DNA of 64,000 nucleotides, from positions 1-64,000 of the forward strand of contig CAXIUP010000162.1 in assembly GCA_964035015.1 (NCBI GenBank), given 5' to 3'. The notes beneath the pieces are model-generated. The model saw nothing but the letters and a program-made list of their open reading frames with translations. It made no database searches and was not told the origin of the DNA. Positions 34,271 through 42,436 of the stretch are shown here, in pieces (position 1 is the first letter of the stretch; each line of letters starts with the position of its first letter). This DNA is from Corallium rubrum. Taxonomy: Eukaryota; Cnidaria; Anthozoa; Scleralcyonacea; Coralliidae. Made by a program: the position numbers and the translations under genes.

Positions 34271-34885
34271 CGTTATAACAGGGGTGATCACATTCCGTTA
34301 GGTGTCGCTCCAACCACTCGGTGCAGAACCTGTCCGGGGTACGATCCCAGCCAAGCTCCTTGTAAACAATTCCGAACAGATTGTTATCAAACAAGTCCTT
34401 CGTTTTCCCCTCCCTAAGATCCTTCATACCACCCAGTAACCCAATCCCTCTCCTTGAGCACAGTCTGATGATGTAATAATTGTATCTGGACACATTACGA
34501 CCTCTTATCAGACCCTTACTTTTCATCACCCGAAGAACCTTGGAAAAGTCGGATAAGACAACGTCAACGGCTGTGTCCCTGACGACTCTGGTGAGTCTTC
34601 CTCATCCAACTATTTCTCGAATGCTCACTTCTACGACCGGCCGCCCGGTATCTCCCGACGACATATCCATACTCCGTGTCACCACATCCTGGACAGGAAT
34701 ACATCTCAGTGCTCACCTTCACACGAAATCTGGAACAATCTCCACACCACAGTTTCGTACTAAGCCTGGGTGGATCCCAAGGTCGGAGGTGTTAACTCAA
34801 TCCCCATCTGCTCACAGACCCATTCAACGCCTGAAGACCCACAATCCTTCAGCCCCTCCGGTAAGTCCGACCAGGAAACAGACAT
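34224..34885 (-). pseudogene. Zinc-ribbon protein, two frame changes
   Basis: Three overlapping minus-strand frames appear to be one former gene. ATG 34885 (preceded by TTTAGTTATA) opens 42 codons ending at a stop. A shifted frame then carries a zinc ribbon with CGDC and CPGCGD about 20 residues apart (near 34650-34740). A third frame, open to 34224, gives a basic region and a DRTPDRFCTEWLERHL segment. The last part overlaps the PolB start by 47 bases. Zinc ribbons of this sort occur in viral transcription factors and topoisomerases; nothing further supports either. The frame changes lie near 34765-34800 and 34580-34600. Confidence 0.55.
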
Positions 34886-34916
34886 TATAACTAAACCCTA
34901 ACGAATTCCTTAACCC

Positions 34917-35336
34917 CTACAAAACAAACCTAGACATCAGATACCCACCAACCAGACCAACAGACCCAATAAACAGGGTCTGATACTCTTTCATTTCACT
35001 CGATGGTTTGTAATAGTCAGACAACTCAGGCTTTGGTTGGGACGACCCGACGGCCTCAACCTGTCTCAACCTGTCCTTCAGCAGATCCAGGGCGTGATTC
35101 GTTGTGTTGATGTCGGCGTTGGCGTCAGACAGTTCCTGTCTTAACCTCTGTATTCTATCCTTCTTATCCACCTCGTTTTCATACCATTTCTCCTTTGCCC
35201 TAGCCAGCTTCTCGAGGGCGTGGTTGTGTCTCTTAATCTCAGCTTCATACCCGGTGTGATTTAACTTTGAAAACATAAATCCGGCGCCCGCGAAGGCCAA
35301 GGCGTTAAACAGTCCACCAGCAACCACACTAGCCAT
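34917..35336 (-). CDS. Coiled-coil membrane protein with C-terminal anchor
   Basis: 139 residues from ATG 35336, directly preceded by TAGTTATATAT. It has an N-terminal hydrophobic segment (residues 2-22), a long charged coiled coil (about 30-100), a SDYYKPSSEMK linker, and a C-terminal hydrophobic anchor ending GGYLMSRFVL. From memory this resembles a small protein common in invertebrate Polintons. The last residues closely match the C-terminus of the 514-residue protein at 38793-40337, suggesting the same membrane or virion location. Function unknown. Confidence 0.7.
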   Translation of the reverse strand: MASVVAGGLFNALAFAGAGFMFSKLNHTGYEAEIKRHNHALEKLARAKEKWYENEVDKKDRIQRLRQELSDANADINTTNHALDLLKDRLRQVEAVGSSQPKPELSDYYKPSSEMKEYQTLFIGSVGLVGGYLMSRFVL

Positions 35337-35363
35337 ATATATAACTAGAGATAATACACTCCG

Positions 35364-35753
35364 TCACAAAGATCCGATAATAGAATGGATGTTACGCCTT
35401 TCCCAATACGGAATTCTGATTATCTGATAACCGTTGTTCTCAGCGTATTCATCCTTCATCCGATCGTGTTCCTTCTGTACCCTAAAGCGCCTTTCTGCCT
35501 CTTCCTGGGTAAACTTACCCGACCAGGTGGAAGGGCTGAAATGCTGCTCACCATCATACTCAATCAGTAAGAAAAAACCATCGTTAAGAGGTACCGCGAA
35601 GTCATACCTCAAAAGACCACCGCCCAACCCCACTAACCCATCAAAAGTCTTCTCCCTAACCGCCTCAATTCTGTTAGCGTGTAGGGCATCCCACACATTC
35701 CTCTCTCCTCTAGACATAGGGGGCAGCCAACGTGTCTCGACCTCCACGCTCAT
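35364..35753 (-). CDS. PD-(D/E)XK nuclease (DUF559/Vsr-like)
   Basis: 129 residues from ATG 35753 (a longer frame starts at 35762 with GTG). The catalytic core is visible: an early Glu in an SRGERNVWDAL helix (about 14-25), RYDFAVP (about 49-55) with the first Asp, then LLIEYDGEQHF (about 63-73) with the ExD/Q motif. The C-terminal HDRMKDEYAENNGYQIIRIPY element fits DUF559-like single-domain nucleases. It may process DNA ends or recombination intermediates during replication, or attack competing DNA. Its start lacks the TTAGTATA motif seen at its neighbours. Confidence 0.75.
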   Translation of the reverse strand: MSVEVETRWLPPMSRGERNVWDALHANRIEAVREKTFDGLVGLGGGLLRYDFAVPLNDGFFLLIEYDGEQHFSPSTWSGKFTQEEAERRFRVQKEHDRMKDEYAENNGYQIIRIPYWERRNIHSIIGSL

Positions 35754-35783
35754 AGTAACCACTGCATATGGAACCCCCTTAGG

Positions 35784-36020
35784 CTACTTAGGCTTCGAAA
35801 AAGGGTCAACCGGCAGATACCCCTTCGACTGGGCATATCCAACCACAACTGTACTAATTCCAACGGCTAGAGCCAGCCTAATGGTACCCTTTACAGACTC
35901 AGGAGTACCCAAAGGTTCCCTCAGGACCTTCTTCGAAGCCATGGAGACCGCCACAGCTCCGCTTGTGATTAGGAGGGCGTCGTAGAGCTCGTTCATCAGT
36001 TCTTTTCGGTCGGCTGACAT
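35784..36020 (-). CDS. Small two-helix membrane protein
   Basis: 78 residues from ATG 36020, preceded by GTTAGTATA. Two hydrophobic helices lie at about residues 13-28 and 45-62, with a PLGTPESVKGT linker, and the C-terminus is DPFSKPK. Small proteins of this look recur in Polintons of aquatic animals, but I know no function. It lies in the minus-strand run between PolB and the kinase. Confidence 0.65.
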   Translation of the reverse strand: MSADRKELMNELYDALLITSGAVAVSMASKKVLREPLGTPESVKGTIRLALAVGISTVVVGYAQSKGYLPVDPFSKPK

Positions 36021-36036
36021 TATACTAACACATATT

Positions 36037-36416
36037 TCATTCGTCGAAGGTGTCTAAAACCGGGGAAGTCCGGATGGGGTTCTGTGGCTCGACAGTTCCT
36101 TCCATTACCTTCTCCTCATCAATGGTCTTCAGCCTCTGAACCTCCCTTCTCTCCTGCCTCATAGTGTAATAAAGTGAGGCCCCACCGATAACCAACCCAA
36201 CGGTTCCGATTATGTAGCCATAATAAGCTGACTGACCACCAACCCCAGGACCAATCTCAGCCGCCAACGCTCCCTGGCTTTCCTCTCCTTGGCTGTCTTT
36301 GATATCTGAGCCAGTCGTTTACCAGCCTCCACCCGTTTTGGGTCCTTAACTTTCTCCGTCTTGACCACTGATGTTATCTTAGGGACTTCCGGGGTTTTTT
36401 CAGACTCGTCAGCCAT
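36037..36416 (-). pseudogene. Basic membrane protein, frame-broken
   Basis: ATG 36416 is preceded by ATTAGTGTATAG, the element 2 start motif. It opens a basic N-terminus (KDPKRVEAGKRLAQISKTAK) that runs to 36210. A second frame, 36267-36037, has no ATG but continues with a transmembrane helix (YIIGTVGLVIGGASLYY) and a charged tail. The two parts read as one former protein of about 125 residues with a frame change near 36270-36290. The family is unknown to me beyond being Polinton-like. Confidence 0.55.
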
Positions 36417-36428
36417 CTATACACTAAT

Positions 36429-36749
36429 CTATGTTTCATCTGTGAGGTCATCTGTAGGAATCTCTGAGGTCGTCTCTGAGGAATCTGTGAGACCACCTAT
36501 AGGAATCTCTGAGGTCATCTCTAAGGAATCTATGAGGTCATCTGTAGGGATCTCTGAGGTTGTCTTTGGGGAGTCTGTGAGGTCATTTGTAGGGGTTTCT
36601 AAGACCGTCGGCCAGACAACAACAGACTCAGTCACGTAGTACTCTCCCCTACGGTTCCTCCTAACACAATGTCTCATCACCCCAATAGCTCTTCTGAGGG
36701 CGTGGAAGATAATCAGTATGGGTCGTCTAAGTCTCTTTGGAATCTTCAT
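36429..36749 (-). CDS. Repeat-tailed basic protein
   Basis: 106 residues from ATG 36749. The N-terminal 45 residues are basic and partly hydrophobic (RRPILIIFHALRRAIGV, one possible membrane helix). The rest is a Thr/Ser/Asp/Glu-rich tail with four variants of TSEIPTDDLTDS. It is divergent from the kinase gene, with 45 bases between the two ATGs. Possibly a surface or scaffold protein; function unknown. Confidence 0.55.
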   Translation of the reverse strand: MKIPKRLRRPILIIFHALRRAIGVMRHCVRRNRRGEYYVTESVVVWPTVLETPTNDLTDSPKTTSEIPTDDLIDSLEMTSEIPIGGLTDSSETTSEIPTDDLTDET

Positions 36750-36794
36750 ATAAAATACAGGAGGTTTAGAGCCGTACCGTATACCTGGGGTATA
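36750..36794. promoter_or_regulatory. Divergent promoter between kinase and repeat-tailed gene
   Basis: Only 45 bases separate the two start codons. A TATAAAAT box overlaps the left edge (about 36749-36756) and GGGGTATA abuts the kinase ATG at 36795. The spacing implies very short leaders. Confidence 0.5.
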
Positions 36795-37538
36795 ATGACT
36801 GAAACAAAGCTCGGTGCTCGGCTGATCGCCCTCGATGGAAACATCGGTGTGGGGAAGACAACGTTCGCTATACCATTCGCTAGAAGGAACCACTATCATC
36901 TCATCGAAGAGCCGGTTGAGAGCAACCCGTACCTAGAAAGGTTTTACGCTGACCCCGGGAGGTGGGCGTATGAGATGGAGACTTGGTTTCTTGGTGAGAG
37001 AATCGACGCCTACCTAAGAGCTCTGGAGTTAATCAACGAGGGGGAGAATGTAATTGTAGAGCGAACACATCACAGCTGTATGGTTTTTACTAAGAACTGT
37101 TGGCGTAATGGGTGGATAACCGACAAACAGTTTTCTGATTATTCCAAGATCTTCCACTCACTAAACAATCTACTCCCAACCCCTGATGCTCTACTACTGC
37201 TACAGGCCTCGGTTGACACCTGTTACGACCGAATGCTCAGAAGAGGCCGGAAATGTGAAGCCGGTGTGACTAAGGATTACCTAGAGCGGATACGGTGGTA
37301 TATGGGAGAGACGGTTGTAATGGTTTGGAACAAGGGGACCAAGGTAATTGGTCTCGACTGGGAAGACTTCGGTCCGGATGAGTCGGAGGTGGTCGGTGCC
37401 CTCAGTGGGGTCCCTAGCAGGTTTCATGGTTGGATGGCTCGTGTGGATGACCGAGACGTCTACATACCAGAGATCGTCAGAACCGTTAGCCAGGCCCGGC
37501 AGGCTCAGCTGAGTCATACGTCCTATGATACCGTGTGA
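36795..37538 (+). CDS. Deoxynucleoside kinase
   Basis: 247 residues from ATG 36795 (GGGTATA just upstream). It phosphorylates deoxynucleosides to monophosphates, feeding the element's own DNA synthesis. P-loop GNIGVGKT at residues 15-22; an EEPVESNPYLERFY segment (about 36-50) that binds substrate in the dCK/dGK/TK2 family; VERTHHS (the ERS-like motif) near 92; an Arg-rich lid RRGRKCE near 155. Length is right for the family. The last 50 bases overlap the convergent SLATT-like gene. Intact frame. Capture from a host is likely, as such kinases occur in many large DNA viruses. Substrate preference cannot be read from sequence. Confidence 0.88.
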   Translation: MTETKLGARLIALDGNIGVGKTTFAIPFARRNHYHLIEEPVESNPYLERFYADPGRWAYEMETWFLGERIDAYLRALELINEGENVIVERTHHSCMVFTKNCWRNGWITDKQFSDYSKIFHSLNNLLPTPDALLLLQASVDTCYDRMLRRGRKCEAGVTKDYLERIRWYMGETVVMVWNKGTKVIGLDWEDFGPDESEVVGALSGVPSRFHGWMARVDDRDVYIPEIVRTVSQARQAQLSHTSYDTV

Positions 37539-37998
37539 TCATACTGTCGGAATGTGGGCAGACCTCAGTCACAATGTCGTCGAGTACACGGACGTCGGAC
37601 AGGAAGACAGTCTCATCGTAGGAAGCCCCACGTAGGAAGCTTCTGATCTGTGTCAGAACCTTGTGGTAGCTAACGTGAGCGAACTCACAGTTCTCCAGCC
37701 TGCCAGGCATCCCCGACTTGGTCATGTACCCTTGGATCAGGACGCCAGGACCGGCTATGGTTCCGAGGATCAGTGGGTTAGCTGTGACGCCACCGGCTAT
37801 CCCCCCAACCACAGTCAACCCGATAGAGACCGTCTCGAGGATCATTTTCAATCTCTTCAACCTGGTGTGTTTCCACTTGTAACAAGTCGCTAACCTATGA
37901 TAATACGAATAGAGTCGGGTTAGTTTGTCCACTTCAGCCGATTGGAGGTTTTTACCAATGTGGTTGAAGCTGACGACGCTTTTCCTCTTTTTCCCCAT
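37486..37998 (-). CDS. SLATT-like two-helix membrane protein
   Basis: 170 residues from ATG 37998. After a basic N-terminus comes a helix with RLYSYYHRLATCYKW, then two hydrophobic segments (about 60-76 IGLTVVGGIAGGV and about 80-94 LILGTIAGPGVLI) split by a short turn, then a long amphipathic helix with a conserved-looking H (FAHVSYHKVLTQIRSFLRG). This arrangement matches SLATT domains, which are predicted pore-forming effectors in prokaryotic conflict systems and occur in some eukaryotes and viruses. The identification rests on architecture, not a search. It could equally be a lineage-specific Polinton membrane protein. Confidence 0.5.
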   Translation of the reverse strand: MGKKRKSVVSFNHIGKNLQSAEVDKLTRLYSYYHRLATCYKWKHTRLKRLKMILETVSIGLTVVGGIAGGVTANPLILGTIAGPGVLIQGYMTKSGMPGRLENCEFAHVSYHKVLTQIRSFLRGASYDETVFLSDVRVLDDIVTEVCPHSDSMITRYHRTYDSAEPAGPG

Positions 37999-38003
37999 TC
38001 TAA

Positions 38004-38789
38004 TTACAGGTCATATTCAACCATAACCCCCTTACAGATCCTCCCGATCTCGGGTTCCCCCAGACGACCCTCTACGATCTTCATACCGTAAAAGTTAATG
38101 TCTGAATAAAAACTTTTTAAGCTGTTTACCCCGAACACATTCAGATAAGATGTCCCTATCTGATCGATGTCACACATAGTGTATGAGTCCCTCAGTATCT
38201 CACCATTTATCCTGACGTGTGACACCCTGAGTCCTGATAGCCAGTGGGCAGATATCAGAACCTTTTTTCCGATGAACTTCGCCGGAACCGTACACTCATG
38301 AAACCTAGACGGTGTCATCCCACCGAAAACCAGTCTATTACTCACTCCAGCTTTAAACCCAAGGCTTCTGCCATCGTTAACATTGACATTGGAAACAATT
38401 GTTTCCCAGGTACCCGACGCCGATCTCACACTATTCCTCTTTACCACAACAAAAACTGAAACATCGGTGAACATAAATCTGGGCACGTTAGCGTGAAAGG
38501 CTGTTCTTATTGAGGACTCAGGGTAAAGGAAATGGTGATCACGGGTGGTGTTAAGCTGTGGGTTGATACTATGGGGTCTCCAAAACATGGTTGAGTGGAT
38601 CTCACCATCCCTATCCTCTATGTAATCAACAAAATTGAGTTTGCAGACGGCGTTCTTACTGGATCTGGTTACGTTCAGGTCAAAGATGACCTTGTAGTCG
38701 GGGACGGGCTTCGTATGAAGGACCTCTTTTAGTTTATCGTTGAGTTGTTTATTAGTGACCGGTCTGTTGTAACCATAAAACAGACTCAT
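38004..38789 (-). CDS. LamG/concanavalin-like protein
   Basis: 261 residues from ATG 38789, preceded by ATAGTAT. The central and C-terminal two-thirds look like a LamG/ConA-type lectin fold: alternating strands (FMFTDVSVFVVVKR, RLVFGGMTPS), a VRINGEIL loop, and a terminal strand leading to GRLGEPEIG, the usual closing helix-strand of such domains. It is possibly a surface or fibre protein that binds host glycans, but no tail or signal peptide is seen. It lies 3 bases from the next gene's end (38793), in the same direction. Confidence 0.55.
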   Translation of the reverse strand: MSLFYGYNRPVTNKQLNDKLKEVLHTKPVPDYKVIFDLNVTRSSKNAVCKLNFVDYIEDRDGEIHSTMFWRPHSINPQLNTTRDHHFLYPESSIRTAFHANVPRFMFTDVSVFVVVKRNSVRSASGTWETIVSNVNVNDGRSLGFKAGVSNRLVFGGMTPSRFHECTVPAKFIGKKVLISAHWLSGLRVSHVRINGEILRDSYTMCDIDQIGTSYLNVFGVNSLKSFYSDINFYGMKIVEGRLGEPEIGRICKGVMVEYDL

Positions 38790-38792
38790 ATA

Positions 38793-40337
38793 CTATAGGA
38801 CGTATTTACTGAACAGATACCCAGACACAGCTGTTAGGACCAGTAGGATTCCCAACTCATTGTCTGGCTTTGGTTGTCTGTCAGGTGTATGGACGGCTGG
38901 TTTGTCAGGTGTATGGACGGTTGGTTTGTCAGGTGTATGAACGGCTGGTTTGTCAGGTGTATGAACGGCTGGTTTGTCAGGTGTATGAACGGCTGGTTTG
39001 TCAGGTGTATGGACGGTTGGTTTGTCGTCTAGTGTTTCCAAGTGTAAACCGTTTTCTTGGTGTAGCTTCTTTGGTTGTTTGTGAACACCTTGGTAGTTGA
39101 CCTTAGAGTTAATACCAAACTTCATGCCCTTCGACGCACGTCTGAGAACGTTGTTATATCCTGGAATTTTCTCCTTCAGTATCGTCAGTGACCCCGGCAC
39201 TAACCACGTGTCAGGGCTTATGGCTAGGTTCTGGGTGACGTTAGTATCTGATATTGCCCTGTTCATATTCAAAATCCAGGTGCTGATAGAATAGTTAACG
39301 ACAGCATCTTGTACTAAGGTTCTAAATTCTTGTTGTGTTTCGAGACTGCCACCACCTTTGTTAACAACGCTGGTCCTTGTTCTAGCCTGTGAACCAAGAA
39401 CGGCGTAAACATAAGCCTCGATGGACTCATTCAAATACTGTGTACCTACCCTGGTGAAACCATTTGTCTGTAAAGGGATGAACCTTCTGTAGTGTGTCTT
39501 ATAATCGCTATTGAGATGCCACACCCACTTACCAATAAGATGATGTTCATAACCAGGGTCACGTACAAGCTTACGCTTCCGGAGTCTGGGTATGTTCGCC
39601 ATGTTGTCAATCACATCGGAATGCTCCGCGCCGAACTCTCTCATTAAACTGCTTTTCGTTTCCGTTTTAAGACGTCTCAGTATACGCCGTGTGGTGAAGT
39701 AGAGGTGGAAACGCATGATCGAGGTAACCACTGGGTAGACATCTTCTGAGAACTTTAGATGCTCCACCCCAACGCCACAGCAGTACGAACTGAGGTAGAC
39801 AGCGGTAATAAGTTGGTAATAGGGATCATTGTTATTCCACCATGCCGCGATATCCGTCTGGTTACCTGGATTTAGGGTTGGTAATTTTGCCATAAAGTAA
39901 TCCTCACCGTTAACATAAATCCTAAAATTGTTGATGGCGTTGTCTGACAGATATGTGTGTTTCGAGGACTCCTGGTGTCGCTTACCCTGAACTTTCTGTA
40001 ACGTACCACCGCTAAGCCATATCATAGGAAACCCACCCTCAACTAGACTTTGCTTCCCTTTATAGTTATGTAGCCAAATCCACATAGACTTGTCATTCCT
40101 AAAAGTGCTGCTATCTACGTTCGTTGATACGATGTCACTATTTTTAAACCATACGTCACTTCTTTCGATCTCACCGTCTTTCCTAAGAGTTGTTGTAAAA
40201 GTGAATTTGGATAATGTGGCATGGGGGTATCTCTTGAGTAAATTAATCTTAGCTGACTTATTCCCCTTTCTGATATTCTCCATTGCCTTCCCATAGTTTT
40301 CCCCATAATACTTGTGGTAGAGTTTGTCGGTATCCAT
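38793..40337 (-). CDS. 514-residue anchored protein with HTP repeats
   Basis: ATG 40337 is preceded by ATGATAT. The N-terminal ~420 residues form an unrecognised globular region with aromatic-rich blocks (MWIWLHNYKG; GGFPMIWLSGG; GKWVWHLNSDY). The tail has six repeats of DKPAVHTP (about 440-490) encoded by 24-base units at 38876-39025, then a C-terminal transmembrane anchor ending SGYLFSKYVL. It sits beside the integrase, with start codons 19 bases apart. Its size suggests a structural protein, but it lacks the pattern of a double-jelly-roll capsid protein, and a truncated capsid candidate exists at 43371. Confidence 0.65.
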   Translation of the reverse strand: MDTDKLYHKYYGENYGKAMENIRKGNKSAKINLLKRYPHATLSKFTFTTTLRKDGEIERSDVWFKNSDIVSTNVDSSTFRNDKSMWIWLHNYKGKQSLVEGGFPMIWLSGGTLQKVQGKRHQESSKHTYLSDNAINNFRIYVNGEDYFMAKLPTLNPGNQTDIAAWWNNNDPYYQLITAVYLSSYCCGVGVEHLKFSEDVYPVVTSIMRFHLYFTTRRILRRLKTETKSSLMREFGAEHSDVIDNMANIPRLRKRKLVRDPGYEHHLIGKWVWHLNSDYKTHYRRFIPLQTNGFTRVGTQYLNESIEAYVYAVLGSQARTRTSVVNKGGGSLETQQEFRTLVQDAVVNYSISTWILNMNRAISDTNVTQNLAISPDTWLVPGSLTILKEKIPGYNNVLRRASKGMKFGINSKVNYQGVHKQPKKLHQENGLHLETLDDKPTVHTPDKPAVHTPDKPAVHTPDKPAVHTPDKPTVHTPDKPAVHTPDRQPKPDNELGILLVLTAVSGYLFSKYVL

Positions 40338-40356
40338 ATATCATAGGTTAGGTTAT
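40338..40356. promoter_or_regulatory. 19-base divergent promoter (integrase / 514-residue gene)
   Basis: The two ATGs (40337 minus, 40357 plus) are separated by ATATCATAGGTTAGGTTAT. Both start codons are flanked by the element 2 motif, one copy per strand. If real, transcripts have almost no leader. Confidence 0.5.
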
Positions 40357-41490
40357 ATGGACGCGGGGGTTGGGTTGGAACAGGAACTGAGAGATATTTA
40401 CTACAATCCGAAAACAGGATATCAATCAGCTGAACGATTGTACCAGAAGGCAGTGGGAGAAGGTCTTGATGTGAGTAGGAAGGCAGTAAGGGACTGGCTG
40501 AAAACACAGGACACGTACACGAGGTATAGACCGGTTGTGAGGAAACATAAGTTCAGACAGACGTTCGTCAGCCACCTTGGTGAGCAGATACAGATGGACT
40601 TGGTTGATATTTCGAAGTATAAGAACCAGAATAAGGGGTATTACTGGATTTTGACTGCTGTTGAGATTCTGAGTAGGTATGCTTTCGCCGTCCCCGTTTA
40701 CAGGAAGGACACGAAAAACATGACCGAGGCTGTGAGTAAGCTGTTGGAACAGTTCAGAGACCGCTTTGGTGACTACCCCAACCTGGCTCAGTTCGACGAT
40801 GGAAAGGAGTTTTACAACGTCGGTGTGAAAGGTCTGCTGAAGGAACGTGGTGTTGAGTACTTCAGTACGTTTTCAGACAAAAAAGCAGCAGTCGTCGAAC
40901 GGTTCAACAGAACACTTAAGACTGCTATGTGGAAGTATTTCTACACCAAGGGGACTTATAGGTGGATTGATGTTTTGGATGACCTCGTTGAGGGTTATAA
41001 CAACACAAAACACAGTGTCGTCATGCTGAAGCCTAAGGACGTGAGTAAGTCAAACGAGAATCAGGTCTGGAATACGTTGTTTGGTCATCACTTTGGTGAT
41101 CATCCCTTACCCAAGTTCCGGGTTGGAGACACTGTGAGGGTGTCAAAGTATAAGAGTATATTTACGAAAGGTTATGAGGCTAACTTCACTGAGGAAATCT
41201 TTAGGATAACGAAGGTCATCCGTGGTGATCCAAACGTTTACGAGATAGAGGACGCTGAGGGTGAACCGATTATCGGAAAGTTTTATGATTCAGAGCTGTC
41301 GCCAGTGGATAAGAAGGATGATGTTTATAGGGTTGAGAAGGTGTTGAGGAGGAAGAGAGTTGGTGGAAGGAAAATGGTGTTGGTCAAGTGGTTGGGTTAT
41401 GGTGATAAGCACAACTCATGGATACCGAGAGTGATGTACAAAACCTGGGTTAATGTATACTCGGGTAATGAGGTTAACATTATTCATTGA
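40357..41490 (+). CDS. Polinton integrase with chromodomain
   Basis: A 377-residue retroviral-type (rve) integrase that inserts the element. An N-terminal helix-turn-helix-like region (about 15-60) is followed by the DDE core: Asp81 in QMDLVDIS, Asp147 in AQFDDGKEF, Glu181 in VVERFNRTLK, with 33 residues between the last two. An SH3-like region FRVGDTVRVS follows (about 253-262). A C-terminal chromodomain lies at about 322-359 (VEKVL, LVKWLGYGD..NSWIP), which in related elements steers integration to marked chromatin. The frame is intact. It overlaps the next gene's start. Confidence 0.95.
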   Translation: MDAGVGLEQELRDIYYNPKTGYQSAERLYQKAVGEGLDVSRKAVRDWLKTQDTYTRYRPVVRKHKFRQTFVSHLGEQIQMDLVDISKYKNQNKGYYWILTAVEILSRYAFAVPVYRKDTKNMTEAVSKLLEQFRDRFGDYPNLAQFDDGKEFYNVGVKGLLKERGVEYFSTFSDKKAAVVERFNRTLKTAMWKYFYTKGTYRWIDVLDDLVEGYNNTKHSVVMLKPKDVSKSNENQVWNTLFGHHFGDHPLPKFRVGDTVRVSKYKSIFTKGYEANFTEEIFRITKVIRGDPNVYEIEDAEGEPIIGKFYDSELSPVDKKDDVYRVEKVLRRKRVGGRKMVLVKWLGYGDKHNSWIPRVMYKTWVNVYSGNEVNIIH

Positions 41491-42151
41491 AAACGGTGAG
41501 AAGACTGTCTACTTCGAACAACCTATCATGGTGGCAGGTCCAAAACCACAGGTGATGTTGAAGAAAGCGACGGTATACTGGAACTATAACAATGTGGTGT
41601 CAGGTCTGAACGATTCTGTGTCGTTTGATGGTAAGGAGACATCCGCTCCTGAAGGTTATTTCGGCTTTGACGCGTTAGAAACGTTTGTTAAGGGTTTAGC
41701 CGGGACCCACAGTGGGGTGGTTGAGTTCGGAAAGAATGTTTACAACGGAACTTCTAAGGTGAAAACGTCGGAAAAGCTGAAACTCGGAAAGATGGGTCTT
41801 CTTTTGGGGTTTGATGAGAGTGATGTGATAAATGGTGGTGGGTGGACTAACAGTCCAAACCAGGTGGACATCAACAGAGGGTTAAGGTATGTTAGGATTT
41901 CGTGTGACGCTGTTGAGAGTGAAAGAAGTCTGGACAATGGGAGGAGGAGTAATCTGATTGGGACCCTCCCGATAACCTCTGAGCAAAGTCTGAAAGGGAG
42001 TGTACAGCACTACACAGACATTGAGTCGAAAGCTGAGATCCGTAAGGGTGTTTATGGTAAGATGACCTTTAGGGTTCGTGGGAATAATGATCATTCAGTA
42101 GGTCGGCCGGTTGGGATTGGAGCCGTTCTGCTTGAGTTGTACATAGGTTAG
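41468..42151 (+). CDS. Penton-like minor capsid protein (single jelly roll)
   Basis: 227 residues from ATG 41468 (an in-frame ATG also lies at 41453), overlapping the integrase by 23 bases. It fits the Polinton penton pattern: a middle LLLGFDESDV block, a VDINRGLRYVRISCDAV strand pair, then LIGTLPIT and a final strand MTFRVRG. Position directly after the integrase is the same as in element 3 (52593). It would form capsid vertices with the major capsid protein. No breaks. Confidence 0.7.
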   Translation: MRLTLFIENGEKTVYFEQPIMVAGPKPQVMLKKATVYWNYNNVVSGLNDSVSFDGKETSAPEGYFGFDALETFVKGLAGTHSGVVEFGKNVYNGTSKVKTSEKLKLGKMGLLLGFDESDVINGGGWTNSPNQVDINRGLRYVRISCDAVESERSLDNGRRSNLIGTLPITSEQSLKGSVQHYTDIESKAEIRKGVYGKMTFRVRGNNDHSVGRPVGIGAVLLELYIG

Positions 42152-42157
42152 TATATA

Positions 42158-42436
42158 ATGGCTGGAGAAGGAGTTGATATTGAGATGGATGATTTCGATG
42201 ATGGGTGGGCAGACGCTAGGGATGATACCGACGAGACTGACCCCACCGACTATAGTCGAAGATTTGCACCACTTGACCCAGATCCCCCCACAGTCACAGT
42301 CGGTACAACAAATGACACAAACAAAAATAGAATGAACACCAGCGGTGATGAACTAATATTGGATGAATATATCATAAGCAAAAGAAAAGAAAAACTCAGA
42401 GTGGCTAAAAGTAGATATAGATATGGCAGCTGGTGA
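42158..42436 (+). CDS. Small acidic protein
   Basis: 92 residues from ATG 42158, preceded by GGTTAGTATATA, the clearest copy of the start motif. Asp-rich first half (DMDDFDDGW-like, DETDPTDYS), basic C-terminus (KRKEKLRVAKSRYRYG). The end overlaps the next gene's start by 14 bases in another frame, so either two genes overlap or an indel has split one. Confidence 0.5.
   Translation: MAGEGVDIEMDDFDDGWADARDDTDETDPTDYSRRFAPLDPDPPTVTVGTTNDTNKNRMNTSGDELILDEYIISKRKEKLRVAKSRYRYGSW

Noticed and set aside
34480..34890. Plus-strand 136-codon frame
   Set aside because: It is the antisense of the zinc-ribbon gene, whose minus-strand translation shows paired CxxC motifs and a proper start motif.
38793..40337. 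Major capsid protein of element 2
   Set aside because: Size would fit, but the C-terminal repeats plus membrane anchor and the lack of double-jelly-roll patterns argue against it, and a better capsid candidate lies at 43371.
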